NCBI RefSeq assembly: GCF_030269925.1
Contig: NC_085112.1
Location: 3,473,501-3,537,500 of the forward strand
Reading direction: 5' to 3'
Length of the DNA: 64,000 bases
From: Bombyx mori
Taxonomy: Eukaryota; Arthropoda; Insecta; Lepidoptera; Bombycidae
Made by a program: the position numbers and the translations under genes. Positions 1 through 10,608 of the stretch are shown one piece after another (position 1 is the first letter of the stretch; every line of letters starts with the position of its first letter). A model generated the notes under the pieces. The model made no database searches, was not told the origin of the DNA, and saw nothing but the letters and a program-made list of their open reading frames with translations.

Positions 1-975
1 GCATGCATTGCTATGCGGATGACAGCACGGGGGATGCGCGATATATCGGCCATCAGAGTCTCTCGCGGAGCGTGGTGCAAGAGAGACGATCAAAACTTGT
101 GTCTGAAGTGGAGAACTCTCTGGGGCGAGTCTCCAAATGGGGTGAATTGAACTTGGTTCAATTCAACCCGTTAAAGACACAAGTTTGCGCGTTCACTGCG
201 AAGAAGGACCCCTTTGTCATGGCGCCGCAATTCCAAGGAGTATCCCTGCAACCTTCCGAGAGTATTGGGATACTTGGGGTCGACATTTCGAGCGATGTCC
301 AGTTTCGGAGTCATTTGGAAGGCAAAGCCAAGTTGGCGTCCAAAATGCTGGGAGTCCTCAACAGAGCGAAGCGGTACTTCACGCCTGGACAAAGGCTTTT
401 GCTTTATAAAGCACAAGTCCGGCCTCGCGTGGAGTACTGCTCCCATCTCTGGGCCGGGGCTCCCAAATACCAGCTTCTTCCATTTGACTCCATACAGAGG
501 AGGGCCGTTCGGATTGTCGATAATCCCGGTCTCACGGATCGTTTGGAACCTCTGGGTCTGCGGAGGGACTTCGGTTCCCTCTGTATTTTGTACCGTATGT
601 TCCATGGGGAGTGCTCTGAGGAATTGTTCGAGATGATACCGGCATCTCGTTTTTACCATCGCACCGCCCGCCACCGGAGTAGAGTTCATCCATACTACCT
701 GGAGCCACTGCGGTCATCCACAGTGCGTTTCCAGAGGTCTTTTTTGCCACGTACCATCCGGCTATGGAATGAGCTCCCCTCCACGGTGTTTCCCGAGCGC
801 TATGACATGTCCTTCTTCAAACGAGGCTTGTGGAGAGTATTAAGCGGTAGGCAGCGGCTTGGCTCTGCCCCTGGCATTGCTGAAGTCCATGGGCGACGGT
901 AACCACTCACCATCAGGTGGGCCGTATGCTCGTCTGCCTACAAGGGCAATAAAAAAAAAAAAAAAAAAAAAAAAA
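1..975 (+). mobile_element. LINE 3' end with poly(A) tail (family A)
   Basis: RT coding end, then a short 3' UTR (903-948) and an A-run of about 27 bases. The UTR contains the block 'cggtaaccactcaccatcag' that is diagnostic for all the shorter copies in this window. The left end is outside the window. Immediately beyond the tail lies a relic of a maT transposase. Confidence 0.85.
3..902 (+). CDS. Non-LTR retrotransposon reverse transcriptase, C-terminal part
   Basis: The open frame enters from the left edge and ends at TAA 900-902. It begins inside the RT palm: the catalytic box reads CYADDS at about residues 3-8, followed by a thumb/C-terminal region with HLEGKAKLASKMLGVLNRAK and the end EVHGRR. 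It is the 3' part of ORF2 of a LINE; the family looks Jockey/CR1-like and may be the silkworm BMC1 type, but I cannot confirm the name. A poly(A) run at about 949-975 ends the element. The frame has no stop over 300 codons, so this copy is fairly young. Truncated copies of the same 3' end recur at 9163, 11257, 16370, 36934, 40903 and 59252. Confidence 0.85.
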   Translation: MHCYADDSTGDARYIGHQSLSRSVVQERRSKLVSEVENSLGRVSKWGELNLVQFNPLKTQVCAFTAKKDPFVMAPQFQGVSLQPSESIGILGVDISSDVQFRSHLEGKAKLASKMLGVLNRAKRYFTPGQRLLLYKAQVRPRVEYCSHLWAGAPKYQLLPFDSIQRRAVRIVDNPGLTDRLEPLGLRRDFGSLCILYRMFHGECSEELFEMIPASRFYHRTARHRSRVHPYYLEPLRSSTVRFQRSFLPRTIRLWNELPSTVFPERYDMSFFKRGLWRVLSGRQRLGSAPGIAEVHGRR

Positions 976-984
976 TATCTTCAT

Positions 985-1311
985 CTCCCTAGATAAAATC
1001 TTTTGCTTTCGGACAGGATTTCTTGGAATTCTTTCCCTTACTGCTTTTACCACCTTTTTCGTACGAACACTACGTGGACGGCCAGATCATTTTCTGTCAC
1101 AAACAGAGGAGGTCTCATTGCACCTATTAATAGCCCGGTACACAAACATTTTACTAATACCAAGCGTATGGAGAGTTTTAAGAATTGCATTTGGCTCCAA
1201 TCCTACTTTGTGTAATGCAATCACAGCGATTTGGTTCTCTTTATCACCCCATTCCATTTTAATATCGCAAAATATTGTACAATGTATTGGCGCCAAAATG
1301 AGAAATCTCAA
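985..1311 (-). pseudogene. maT-type transposase N-terminal relic
   Basis: Read on the minus strand, a frame starting MEWGDKENQIAVIALHK aligns with the N-terminal helix-turn-helix part of the maT transposase at 45646-46665 (which has RVAVIALHRCGY). After ...ETSSVCDRK the frame breaks, and the match resumes in another frame (SGRPRSVRT-like) up to about 985. Only about 100 codons remain, with no DDD catalytic residues. It is a dead fragment; its left boundary touches the poly(A) of the LINE. Confidence 0.7.
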
Positions 1312-1544
1312 TGAGCAATCATATAAAAATGACAGATTCCAAATTCAAATGTAATATTTTGTTTATTTTTAATTGTAACAGTATTTATGGGCAGACTAAG
1401 TATACATAATATTTAAATGAGGTAAGTTGCTACGAAGATGTTCTTCGCTATTAGTGTTCTTTTGTCACGAAATCTTCAAAACACCCTACATAACATATTC
1501 TCAACGTAGGTGCGTGAAGTACTACAGAAAATGAAAGATTTCCT

Positions 1545-1735
1545 TCAATGATTATGGTTATTATTGTGTTTGATTAATACATCACAATAAGTTGTGACAC
1601 TGGCTTTACATCCTCTACTGTGGTGCGAGGAGCAGTGCCAACGAATCTTATCACCTGATGTCAGATTTTTCCCGAACTTAAACCCTTCGTATATCAACTG
1701 TGGCTTCCCTCTCGAAGACAAAACGATGATGAAAC
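1545..1735 (-). CDS. mod(mdg4): mod(mdg4)-like alternative terminal exon FL1 (FLYWCH)
   Basis: Minus-strand exon after the acceptor 'tattttccttcag'. Two bases (GT) finish a split codon, then FIIVLSSRGKPQLIYEGFKF leads into the zinc finger: RWHC, seven residues, C, seventeen residues, HNH and stop at 1547-1545. Length is 191 nt. No in-frame ATG exists, so it can only be a spliced exon. FLYWCH fingers at the C-terminus of Mod(mdg4) isoforms bind partner proteins (for example Su(Hw) in Drosophila). Last exon in transcription order of the five-copy cluster; near-identical to FL2-FL4. Assignment to mod(mdg4) is by architecture, since the BTB exons are not in view. Confidence 0.85.
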
Positions 1736-2159
1736 CTGAAGGAAAATATATGTGTTGTATGAACGCAGAATTACATTTCTAAGATAACATAAATTAGATT
1801 TACAACAACAACAAAAACACGTCTTTGGTTAAGCTAAAAATTCGAAGAAGTGAGTGCATGTCGTATGTACTTCTGTTTGGAAGTATTTTTGACATTTAGA
1901 AGTGTGCGAAACTTTTTACAATCATTTATTACTTCTTCAGTATGGCTACAATAAATCAACAGACGTTAAAAGATGATTCTTTATCATATTCTACCGTAGC
2001 TTATCGAGATGCTACTATATATACATTTTAAATGAGATAAGTTGTTACAATGATGTTCTTCGCTGTTAGCGTTTTTTATTCACGAAATTTTCAAAATACC
2101 CCATATGACATATTCTCAACGTAAGTACGTGAAGTACTACAGAAAATAAAAGACTTCCT

Positions 2160-2350
2160 TCAATGATTATGATTATTATTGTGTTTGATTAGTTCATTAC
2201 AATAAGTGGTGACGCTGGCTTTACATCCTCTGCTGCGATGCGAGGTGCATTGCCAACGAATCTTATCACCTGATATCAGATGTCTGCTGAACTTAAACCC
2301 TTCGTATATCAACTGTGGCTTCCCTCTCGAAGACAAAACTATGATGAGAC
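2160..2350 (-). CDS. mod(mdg4): Alternative terminal exon FL2 (FLYWCH)
   Basis: Exactly 191 nt from acceptor 'tattttccttcag' to TGA. GT completes the split codon, then LIIVLSSRGKPQLIYEGFKF, RWQC-x7-C-x17-HNH. It ends on the second histidine with no tail. It differs from FL1 by scattered substitutions (KFSRH in place of KFGKN) and by NEL in place of DVL near the end. Second copy of the tandem cluster. The frame is open and zinc ligands are intact, so selection appears to have kept it. Confidence 0.85.
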
Positions 2351-2827
2351 CTGAAGGAAAATATATGTGTTGTATGAACGCAGAATTACAAATCAAAGAT
2401 AACATGAAATAGATTTAAAAAAAAAACGTCTTAAGTTAAGCTAAAAATTCAAAGGAGTGCATGTCAGATATACCTACCCTTACTTGGGAGTTTTTCGACA
2501 TTTAGAAGAGTGAGAGAATCTTTATACAATAATTGATTATTTCTCTTGATTGATGCATTAATGCAAAGGAATCAAAATAGCGGACTATGGAGAAAACTAA
2601 CATATAGTATGGTTACAATAAATCAACAGACATTAAAAGATGATTCTTTATCATATTCTACAGTAGCTTATCGAGATGCTACTACATATAGATACTTAAA
2701 TTTAAATGCTATAAGTTGCTACGAAGATGATTTTCGCTAGTAGCGTTCTTTTGTTACAAAATCTTCAAAACGCCACGTAAAACATATTCTGAACGTACGT
2801 GAAATACAAAAAAATGAAAGATTTCCC

Positions 2828-3018
2828 TCAATGATTATGGTTATTATTGTGTTTGATTAGTTCATTACAATAAGTTGTGACACTGGCTTTACATCCTCTG
2901 CTGTGATGCGAGGAGCATTGCCAACGAATCTTATCGCCTGATGTCAGATGTTTCCCGAACTTAAACCCTTCGTATATTAAATGCGACCTCCCTCTCGAAG
3001 ACGAAACTATGATGAGAC
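2828..3018 (-). CDS. mod(mdg4): Alternative terminal exon FL3 (FLYWCH)
   Basis: 191 nt; same acceptor type, same phase (GT). LIIVSSSRGRSHLIYEGFKF then RWQC-x7-C-x17-HNH and stop. It carries RSH where FL1, FL2 and FL4 have KPQ. Zinc ligands are intact. The next repeat unit upstream is split by an R1-like LINE fragment, so FL3 and FL4 are now 2 kb apart. Confidence 0.85.
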
Positions 3019-3289
3019 CTGAAGGAAAATATATGTGTTGTATGAACGAAGAATTACATTTCAAAGATAACATAAATTAGATTCAGAACAACAACAAAAA
3101 CACGTCTTTGGTTGAGCAAAAAATTCGAAGAAGTGTATGTTGGATGTAGTTCTATTTGGGTGTATTTTGACATTTAGAAGTGTGAGAAACTTTTTACAAT
3201 AATTTATTATTTCTTCAGTATGGTTACAATAAATCAACAGATGTTAAATGATGATTCTTTATCATATCAAAATGCTACTATGTATACAT

Positions 3290-4725
3290 TCATCCGTGGT
3301 TATCGCACCATCTCTTTCGAGGCGGCGTGGGTGCTGGCTGGGACGTCACCTTGGGTCCTGGAGGCGGAGGCGCTCGCCGCTGACTATCAGTGGCGGGCTG
3401 ACCCGGGGCGAGCCCGGGGCGTGGCGCGCCCCAGCCCCAGTGTGGTCAGAGCGCGGAAGGCCCAATCTTGGCGGTGCTGGAATCATGGTCCAGGCGGCTG
3501 GCCGATCCTTCGGCTAGTCGTATGACCGTCGAGGCGATTCTCGCAGTCCTTGTGGACTGGGTGAATCGTGACAGAGGACGCCTCACTTTCCGGCTCACGC
3601 AGGTGCTCACTGGGCATGGTTGCTTCGGTGAGTTCCTGCACCGGATCGGAGCCGAGCTGACGGCAGAGTGCCACTATTGTGGTTACGACTTGGACACGGC
3701 GGAGCACACGCTCATCGCCTGCCGCGCATGGGAGGGGTGGCGCCGTGTCCTCGACGAAAAAATATAAAACGAGTTGTCGTTGCCGAGTGTTGTGGCATCG
3801 ATGCTCGGCGACGACGAGTCGTGGAGGGCGATGCTCGACTTCTGCGAGTGCACTATCTCGCGGAAGGAGGCGGCGGGGCGCGTAAGAGACGCACAAGCCC
3901 GCCGCCGTCGGCGGGGGCCAGGGAGGCGGACCTCGCCCAAGCCCTGGCCCTTAAGTGTTTCGGGTCCTCCTCACATGTTGGTTTGGGGACCGGCGAAGGG
4001 GGCCTAAGAAGACGACGTGCAAGCTGCTCTGCACGCGTTTTACGTAAGAGCATCCGGGTGATGGAAGACCGGCTATCCTCGACCCACGCTGGTTTTGACC
4101 TAGCGGGGTATTCCGTAGGATAACCCATTCTAACCGGCGCCATCTAGGCGGACTCCGGATATCCTGCCGACCGAGAGGGCTGGTGGTCGTGGCGCCGACG
4201 ACCGCCAGTCCGGCGTCCCGAGGAGGAGGGTGATGGGAGAGATGTGCTCTGCACTAAACGCTTCACTCTCCCCCCTTTCTTTTCATGAGTTCTGTCTCAT
4301 GTGAGGTTTGGATGCTGGTTGTTCAGCGACAGGAGGTTTTAGTCGGTTCGACTCCGACATACCCCGCCCGCCATCCCCAGTGAAGGGTGGGAGTCCGGCG
4401 ATTTCCTCCTGACCAAAAAAAAATATATATATACTCTAAGGAAAGCAGACCTAGGAAGTGGGCGTGGCCTGCTGACGTAATACAGCAGCGACTTCAGACT
4501 GGTCGGAGTTGAAGAGGGGAGTTGAGGACACCACTAACATATTGCCTCGTTCACGGCCTCTTTCTGATCTCGGCACCAGGTATAGACGGACGTTGTACAT
4601 TCGCGTGTCAACTTAGTTACCCACATTTTGTCATTAGTATTTAAATTCAATAATTGTTGAAAATTGTATTTTGTACATATCGTTCTGATTATATTTTTTT
4701 AATATTTGGAGTCGTGATTTCTAAT
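3290..4725 (+). mobile_element. R1-like LINE fragment inserted in repeat unit
   Basis: GC-rich block that interrupts the tandem unit; unit sequence resumes at about 4726 with the same 'tatacat' heptamer found at 3283-3289, a likely short target duplication. A frame at 3468-3767 holds a terminal LINE finger, CHYCGYDLDTAEHTLIAC (C-x2-C-x8-H-x4-C type), typical of the end of R1-clade ORF2. Only the C-terminal coding end and a long 3' region are present, so the copy is 5'-truncated. The upstream coding part has frame breaks. Confidence 0.7.
3468..3767 (+). pseudogene. R1-like ORF2 C-terminal fragment
   Basis: About 99 codons ending at TAA 3765-3767. The key feature is the cysteine/histidine cluster near residues 66-84 (AECHYCG...DTAEHTLIAC) preceded by RLTQVLTGHGCFGEFL, a block common to R1/LOA-type ORF2 ends. 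No RT catalytic motifs are left, so it cannot act alone. Confidence 0.65.
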
Positions 4726-4830
4726 TATACATATATTTAAATGAGGTAAGTTGCTACGAAGATGTTCTTCGCTATATAACATTTTCTCAACGTAGGTGCG
4801 TGAAGTACTACAGAAAATGAAAGATTTCCT

Positions 4831-5021
4831 TCAATGATTATGGTTATTATTGTGTTTGATTAGTACATTATAATAAGTTGTCACACTGGCTCTACAACCT
4901 CTGCTGTGATGCGTGGAGCAGTGCCAACGAATTTTGTCACCTGATGTCAGCTGTTTGCTGAACTTAAACCCTTCGTATATCAACTGTGGCTTCCCTCTTG
5001 ATGACGAAACCATGATGAGAT
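4831..5021 (-). CDS. mod(mdg4): Alternative terminal exon FL4 (FLYWCH)
   Basis: 191 nt from acceptor 'tattttccttcag' to TGA; the two phase bases are AT rather than GT. The finger reads RWHC-x7-C-x17-HNH after a KPQLIYEGFKF block. KFSKQ replaces KFSRH, and YYNVL replaces YCNEL. Ligands are intact. A deleted mariner sits in the flank between this copy and FL5. Confidence 0.85.
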
Positions 5022-5332
5022 CTGAAGGAAAATATATGTGTTGTATGAACGCAGAATTTCATTTCAAAGATAACATGAAATAGATTTCAAAAAAAAAAAC
5101 ACGTCTTAGGTTAAGCTAAAAAATCAAAGGAGTGCATGTCAGATGTACCTACCTACCCTTACTTGGGAGTTTTTCGACGTTTAGAAGAGTGAGAGAATCT
5201 TTATACAATAATTGATTATTTCTCTTGATTGATGCATTAAGTAATGCAAAGGAATCAAAATAGCGGACTATGGAGAAAACTAAGCTACATATAGTATGGT
5301 TATAATAAATCAACAGACAAGATGATTCTTTA

Positions 5333-6064
5333 CGAGGGCGGGATGATAAGTAACTAGCCTCTATTATTTAAAAAGTTAAAATAAAAAAAAAAATATATGT
5401 CATTTTTAATTTCGTATCTCTGGCCACCTGTGTTCTAAGTTTGAATTTGGTGGCGTGAAATTTTATTGATTTTTTGTCATTTGAAAATGTATTTCGTCAA
5501 GTGTTTTCAAAATGGATAAAATTTAAGAAAGTGTGGTGATAAAGTTTCTTCATATGAAGGGAATGAAGGGGAAATATATTTATGACGAGTTAAATAATGT
5601 TTTGGGTGAATGTGCTCCTTCTTATGCCACAGTAAAAAGCTGGGTGAATGAGTTTAAACGCGGTCGTACATGTGTCCAAGATAAAGCCCGCCCTGGACGA
5701 CCAAAAAGCGTCACGACTCCGGAAATGGTCGTGAAAGAACATGATATAGTTTTAACAGATCGACGATTGAAGTTATCTGAAACAGCTAACACTATAGGTA
5801 TCTCAAAAGAACGGGTACATCATATCCTAAGTGAGGAATTAATTTTGAACATTGCTACAAATGATGAAGTCATAGCCGCTGTAGAGGAATATTTTGCAGG
5901 CGTCGAAAGAAATCATTTTATGGAAGGCATTAATTACTGCTTTAGAACGAAGATGGAATAAGTGCGTAGAGGTTCACGAAGACTATATCGAAAAATGAAA
6001 TTAATTTTATCACAAAAAGTTAAGTGTTTTATTGTTAGGCTAGTTACTTATCATCCCGCTCTTG
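5333..6064 (+). mobile_element. Internally deleted mariner element with TIRs and TA duplication
   Basis: Inverted ends of about 28 bp share 'gcgggatgataagtaacta' and are flanked by TA (5331-5332 and 6065-6066). The insertion lies inside the tandem-unit block 'gatgattctttatcatattc', whose uninterrupted form in neighbouring units is the empty site. The element is 732 bp against about 1.3 kb for a full mariner, so a large internal part is gone. Confidence 0.85.
5533..5961 (+). pseudogene. Mariner transposase, catalytic core deleted
   Basis: The N-terminal half is a normal mariner DNA-binding region: VIKFLHMKGMKGKYIYDEL, then SWVNEFKRG, the RPGRPKSVTTPE linker and GISKERVHHIL. At about residue 113 it jumps directly to the C-terminal end (EVIAAVEEYFAGVERNHF). 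The segment holding the three catalytic aspartates is missing, so the frame stays open but the product could at most bind ends. The upstream ATG at 5512 is followed by a stop, so the frame uses a later non-ATG or internal start. Confidence 0.75.
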
Positions 6065-6243
6065 TATCATATTCTACAGTAGCTTATCGAGATGCTACTA
6101 AATATAGATACTTAAATTTCAATGCTATAAGTTTCTACGAAGATGATCTTCGCTAGTAGCGTTCTTTTGTCACGAAATCTTCAAAACGCCATGTAAGACA
6201 TATTCTGAACGTACGTGAAATACAAAGAAATGAAAGATTTCCA

Positions 6244-6434
6244 TCAATGATTATGGTTATTATTGTGTTTGATTAGTTCATTACAATAAGTTGTGACACT
6301 GGCTTTACAACGCCTGCTGTGGTGCGAGGAGCATTGCCAACGAATCTTGTATCCGTTTTGCGAGTGCTTGTTGAATTTCCATTTCCCAAAAACCAGTAAC
6401 TGATTGCCTCTCGCAGATGTCGTCATCACGAATT
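6244..6434 (-). CDS. mod(mdg4): Alternative terminal exon FL5 (FLYWCH, chimeric)
   Basis: 191 nt from acceptor 'taattacag' to TGA, phase bases AA. The first half (FVMTTSARGNQLLVFGKWKF) is unlike FL1-FL4, whereas from KIRWQC to HNNNHNH it is nearly identical to them. Finger is RWQC-x7-C-x17-HNH; arginine replaces glycine before the second cysteine. It looks like a recombinant: the downstream half came with the tandem unit, while the upstream half is an older exon. Ligands are intact and the frame is open. Confidence 0.85.
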
Positions 6435-8336
6435 CTGTAATTAAAACCGTATATTAATAATGAAATTGTTAGAAATATATGCAAGTATAGTTTTATTTCG
6501 TTATTCAATTAAAAAGGTTGTATTTGATTACGTATAATGTAATTATAAATTTATATATAAAGGGAAATTTATATTATTATTATTATAAAATTTATTTTTA
6601 ATGAATATTAGTTTGCGTGAAACAGCCAATGAAACAACAACGTAGAGAAAAATATTGCACAAAATCACTTTAGGATCAGGTATATTTATGCTCACGAGGA
6701 GATAAATTTTAAAGTGATGAAGTTCGAAATTTTTGCAAAAGAGTTCAACATGAAACAAAAAAAATTAGAATGAAAGTTTTGGGAATATTCAGACCTAATG
6801 TAAGATAGAGGAAGCACGGAGTTGTAGATGTTCATCATTTTTAATACATAATTTTATTTAATTATAAATTATACAATTTTTTATTATAAATCATAAACGT
6901 TGTACCTAATAGACAAGTATAGCAGTTTTTTTTTAAATTGTCAACCCTTAATAGTCTAAATTATGAAGACAAATAAAATTCAATAATAAATCTTATATAT
7001 AAGTTAAATGCTATAGACAATTAATATACCTGTAGGATTGGTAACAACGGAACGTATGAAAAGAGTGTGGAACGGAGCGTTAAGATGTGAGTGAGAGAAA
7101 ACGGAAAGAAAGAAGAGAATGACCGACAGAATGACAAAGAAAAGGAAGATGGCGAAAACGGTTAAAAAATAAGCAAGGCGTAACAAAAGTGTAATTAATT
7201 TTTAAATTATAACAGAAGACTTTGGAACAGTGGAAGTTTTATTTAATGCGCTGCGATCCTTATTCTACATATATTTACGTATCCAATTGCGCTGTAGTGT
7301 ACTTTCAACATAATGCTCTGGTTCATCCGTGCGAAGCAGGGGCTGGTTGCGAATCTTCTAAAAGATGAACTGATGATGCTTATCATATTCGATCTTCTAG
7401 TAATAGAAATACCAATACCCTTAAATTTGGTTTTGTGTATTACGCGCAATGTAAACTAATGTAAAACGATCCAACGAATGGGGTCAACGATCTCGAGGGA
7501 GATGCGGGGGGCGTTTATTAGCGGACTTTAGGTTACATTACGGCTTCTCTGTTAGCCTATTAAAAAAAACAAGTGCTTAATTTTCAATGCTCGAATCAAT
7601 ATTCGACAGCTACTTATGAAATTTATCGGCATTGTTTTTAAATAGCATTCAGAAATCTAAATTTTTTTTGTCAAGAAACAATTTAATATTATAATTTTAT
7701 CAAGATTTTTCAGTGATTACGTTTCAGTTCTGTAGAACTGAATTCTTGTTCTGTAGAACTTGATCCTTACTTGGGCGAAATGAAGCATGTTGTTTATGTG
7801 TGACCTAATTTTGCAGGAGGTACTAATTGGTAGTGATTAGTAATTTTGCATTCGACTATACCTCATATAAATAGGACCACCACCCTGAATGTTCATGAGG
7901 AAATTTTCAAAGATTGAATTTCAAGTTTCTTTAAGGAATTTTTCCGTAGATGTTCAATTAATTATGAGGAATGTGATAGGAGACATGGAAATAGAAAAGT
8001 TATATATAAATTATTATGGTGGTTGGACCATATTTAGATAGTATGCAGGAATAACCAAGAAAAGTATCTTACGACCGCCCTCATTTTAGGTTGCCGGCAT
8101 TTATGAAGTCAAACTCTTAGTCGATGATGTGCTCATAATTGATTGATTGAAGGTTCCGATGCTTCTATCAGCATTCAAATTTATCAACGCCAGAAAGGAA
8201 ATTTTTAAATTAAAATAAAACGTAATTAATATTCATAATTATAATTCGATTATAAAATTAAAGGTTATAAATAGATAAAAGCTAGTATAAAACCTAAATG
8301 GATTTTGTTATTGCGTTACAATATTGCATTATTATT
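6435..8336. other. Intron/spacer without recognised gene
   Basis: AT-rich sequence with runs of A or T and no ORF with family resemblance. A minus-strand frame at 7243-7449 contains SITRRS but lacks the W-x-C...C core, so I did not call an exon. Confidence 0.5.
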
Positions 8337-8527
8337 TTAATGATTGTGAGTGTTTTTGAAGGAAATTATTTGATCGTCCACGCTGTATATCGATGCTCTG
8401 CACCCCCTGCTGTTGTACAGGGTGCATATCCAGCGGGTTTTCATACCGCGCGTCTGCTGTTTGGTGTATTTGTAACCGTCTAGTATAATATTCTCTGAAC
8501 CTCGCTTGTTTTTCACGTATAAGGGAG
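8337..8527 (-). CDS. mod(mdg4): Alternative terminal exon FL6 (FLYWCH)
   Basis: 191 nt after acceptor 'aatttttttag', phase bases CT. PLYVKNKRGSENIILDGYKY leads to RWIC-x7-C-x17-HNH and TAA. Unlike the FL1-FL5 cluster in sequence, but with identical length and phase. All zinc ligands and the aromatic Y/W positions of the FLYWCH pattern are present. There is no tail after the second histidine. Confidence 0.9.
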
Positions 8528-8629
8528 CTAAAAAAATTATATATTCATTTTAGGTCTCACACGTTGGTATACGTCGTAGAAATTAGTTCTGCACTGGGGC
8601 AACATTCACCCCGATCTCTCGGAGTCTCT

Positions 8630-8885
8630 CTTTTTTTTTACCTATGTTGATAACCTTGAGAGGCTATTTCAGCTTCTCTTTGACGTGTAGGTGAGCTCAC
8701 GGGGCTCAAGCCGGGAGTGTTACTAGCACTGGCCCTAGCAAGAGCAGTGCTTCGCAAAATCTACCACCGGATCGGAAACGCGACCCACTGAGAAGATCCG
8801 GCGAAAAACTCAGTGAGCTGTGTCTATGGGTTAATTATATGGGTTAATTAAGAGGACGGTGACCGGAGGAGCCTCTCCGTTTAGA
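8630..8885 (-). mobile_element. Jockey-like LINE 3' UTR fragment
   Basis: Reverse complement of the 3' UTR that follows ORF2 at 56470-56670 (blocks 'tctcgccggatcttctcagt'-like and 'tgaaatagcctctcaagg'-like), with a T-run at the left representing the poly(A). No coding sequence of any length remains. Confidence 0.8.
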
Positions 8886-9162
8886 TGCGTAGAAATATAC
8901 CGTTCTTGGATAGCACGTGGCTTTGAAATTAATTCCTCTCAACTGTACTCCCCGAGAGCTACGACATTTTCTTCTTCAAACAAATTTGCAATAGCTTGGC
9001 TATTTCCGTGGACTGATGCCCACTAGCCGGACCATGAGGTCACCTATTCGAATTCCTTGGAAACAAAATGATCGGAATCGAAAATATGTACGTACCTTTT
9101 TTAATTCCAAAAAAATGTGTCAATATTTTAACAACCGATATTTCGCTGGTATTTTAACATTT

Positions 9163-9629
9163 TTTTTTTTTTTTTTTTTATTGCCCTTGTAGGCAGACGA
9201 GCATACGGCCCACCTGATGGTGAGTGGTTACCGTTGCCCATGGACTTCAGCAATGCCAGGGGCAGAGCCAAGCCGCTGCCTACCGCTTAATACTCTCCAC
9301 AAGCCTCGTTTGAAGAAGGACATGTCATAGCGCTCGGGAAACACCGTGGAGGGGAGCTCATTCCATAGCCGGATGGTACGTGGCAAAAAAGATCTCTGGA
9401 AACGCACTGTGGATGACCGCAGTGGCTCCAGGTAGTACGGATGAACTCTACTCCGATGGCGGGCGGTGCGATGGTAAAAACGAGATGCCGGTATCATCTC
9501 GAACAATTCCTCAGAGCACTCCCCATGGAACATACGGTATAAAATACAGAGGGTACCAAAGTCCCTCCGCAGACCCAGAGGCTCCAAACGATCCGAGAGA
9601 ATGGGATTATCGACAATCCGAACGGCCCT
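9163..9629 (-). mobile_element. 5'-truncated LINE (family A) copy
   Basis: Same 3' end as the element at 1-975, reversed, with the poly(A) seen as a T-run at 9163-9179. It keeps about 119 codons of the RT C-terminus in frame (9587-9228, ending EVHGQR), nearly identical to the copy at window start, so the insertion is recent. It lies in the intron between FL6 and FL7. Confidence 0.85.
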
Positions 9630-10040
9630 TTACACTTACACTTCATTGCTTCTATTACAATCAATTGCAAAATTACATATTACCAAAATATTAGAATAAA
9701 ATAAAATTTCTCGGATACGTTAACAACAATAACAACAGCTTATATTAATATTTTTTATTAATAAAACACAAAGTGACAAAAATATTTTCTAGTTATTTAT
9801 TTGAAAATATATCAATTATCGTAGCAATAACAGTAAAAAGACGTAAGTAGATTGAGATAAAAAAACATTAACAAAATTATATATCTAAATTTGCATTTAA
9901 CGACTAGAAAACTATAGTTTCGAATTTACGACTTGGTGATAATTAGCACCTATAAAAGCCCATGGTCCATTAATGTGATGGCTTTGTTAAGCCCATGAAC
10001 AGGTATAATTGAACACTACTAGTTTACTAATTAAAAAATT

Positions 10041-10560
10041 CAAGGCATAGCGTCATCTTAACTAAAATCAACTAATTTACCTAAAAGGCTTACAATGTTC
10101 AATTTTCCATTAATAACTTTCAGTTTACAATATCTATCATTGCCATGTAAACTTTACAATAATTCATTACGTTTGAAATTTTAATTAGAATCTTCCGTGT
10201 ATTTTGTAAAATTTTCAAGGCATAGCGTCATCTTAACTAAAATTGACTTATTTACCTAAAACGCGTACAATGTTCAATTTTCCATTAATAACTTTCAGTT
10301 TACAATATCTATCGTTGCCATGTAAACTTTATAATAATTCAATATGTTTGAAATTTAAATTAGAATCTTCCGTGTATTTTGTAAAATTTTCAAGGCATAG
10401 CGTCATCTTAACTAAAATTGACTTATTCACCTAAAACGCTTACAATGTTCAATTTTCCATTAATAACTTTCATCTATCGTTGCCATGTAAATTTTACAAT
10501 ATTCCAATACGTTTGAAATTTAAATTAGAATCTTCCACGTATTTTTATTCATTTTCCACT
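10041..10560. repeat. 175-bp tandem repeat, three copies
   Basis: The start 'caaggcatagcgtcatctta' occurs at 10041, 10216 and 10391, an exact 175-bp step. Each unit also has 'ttcaattttccattaataac' and 'gaatcttcc' blocks. The third copy is slightly shortened around 10472. No coding content. The repeat lies just downstream, in transcription terms, of exon FL7. Confidence 0.9.
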
Positions 10561-10608
10561 TTTGTTATTATATCTTATTTTACTGTTCATTGAATGAATT
10601 GTTTTTTT

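Larger units (their letters stand above)
1370..6250. repeat. Five tandem copies of a ~0.6-0.7 kb exon-containing unit
   Basis: Blocks such as 'aaatcaacagac', 'gatgattctttatcatattc', 'gcttatcgagatgctact' and 'gatgttcttcgct' repeat in order around each of the exons FL1-FL5. Exon starts are spaced 615 and 668 bp for the first three. After removing inserted elements (3290-4725 and 5333-6064) the remaining spacing is also about 0.56-0.68 kb. The duplicated unit contains the splice acceptor, the terminal exon and its downstream flank, so each copy is a complete alternative 3' end. Confidence 0.85.

Noticed and set aside
7243..7449. Minus frame with SITRRS, first taken for a FLYWCH exon
   Set aside because: No W-x-C, no second cysteine or H-x-H at the right spacing, and no clear acceptor in the common phase.
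8298..8483. Plus-strand frame opposite FL6 (and similar plus frames opposite FL1, FL2, FL7, FL12 and FL16)
   Set aside because: These are antisense shadows of conserved minus-strand exons; only the minus frame shows acceptor, phase and zinc ligands.
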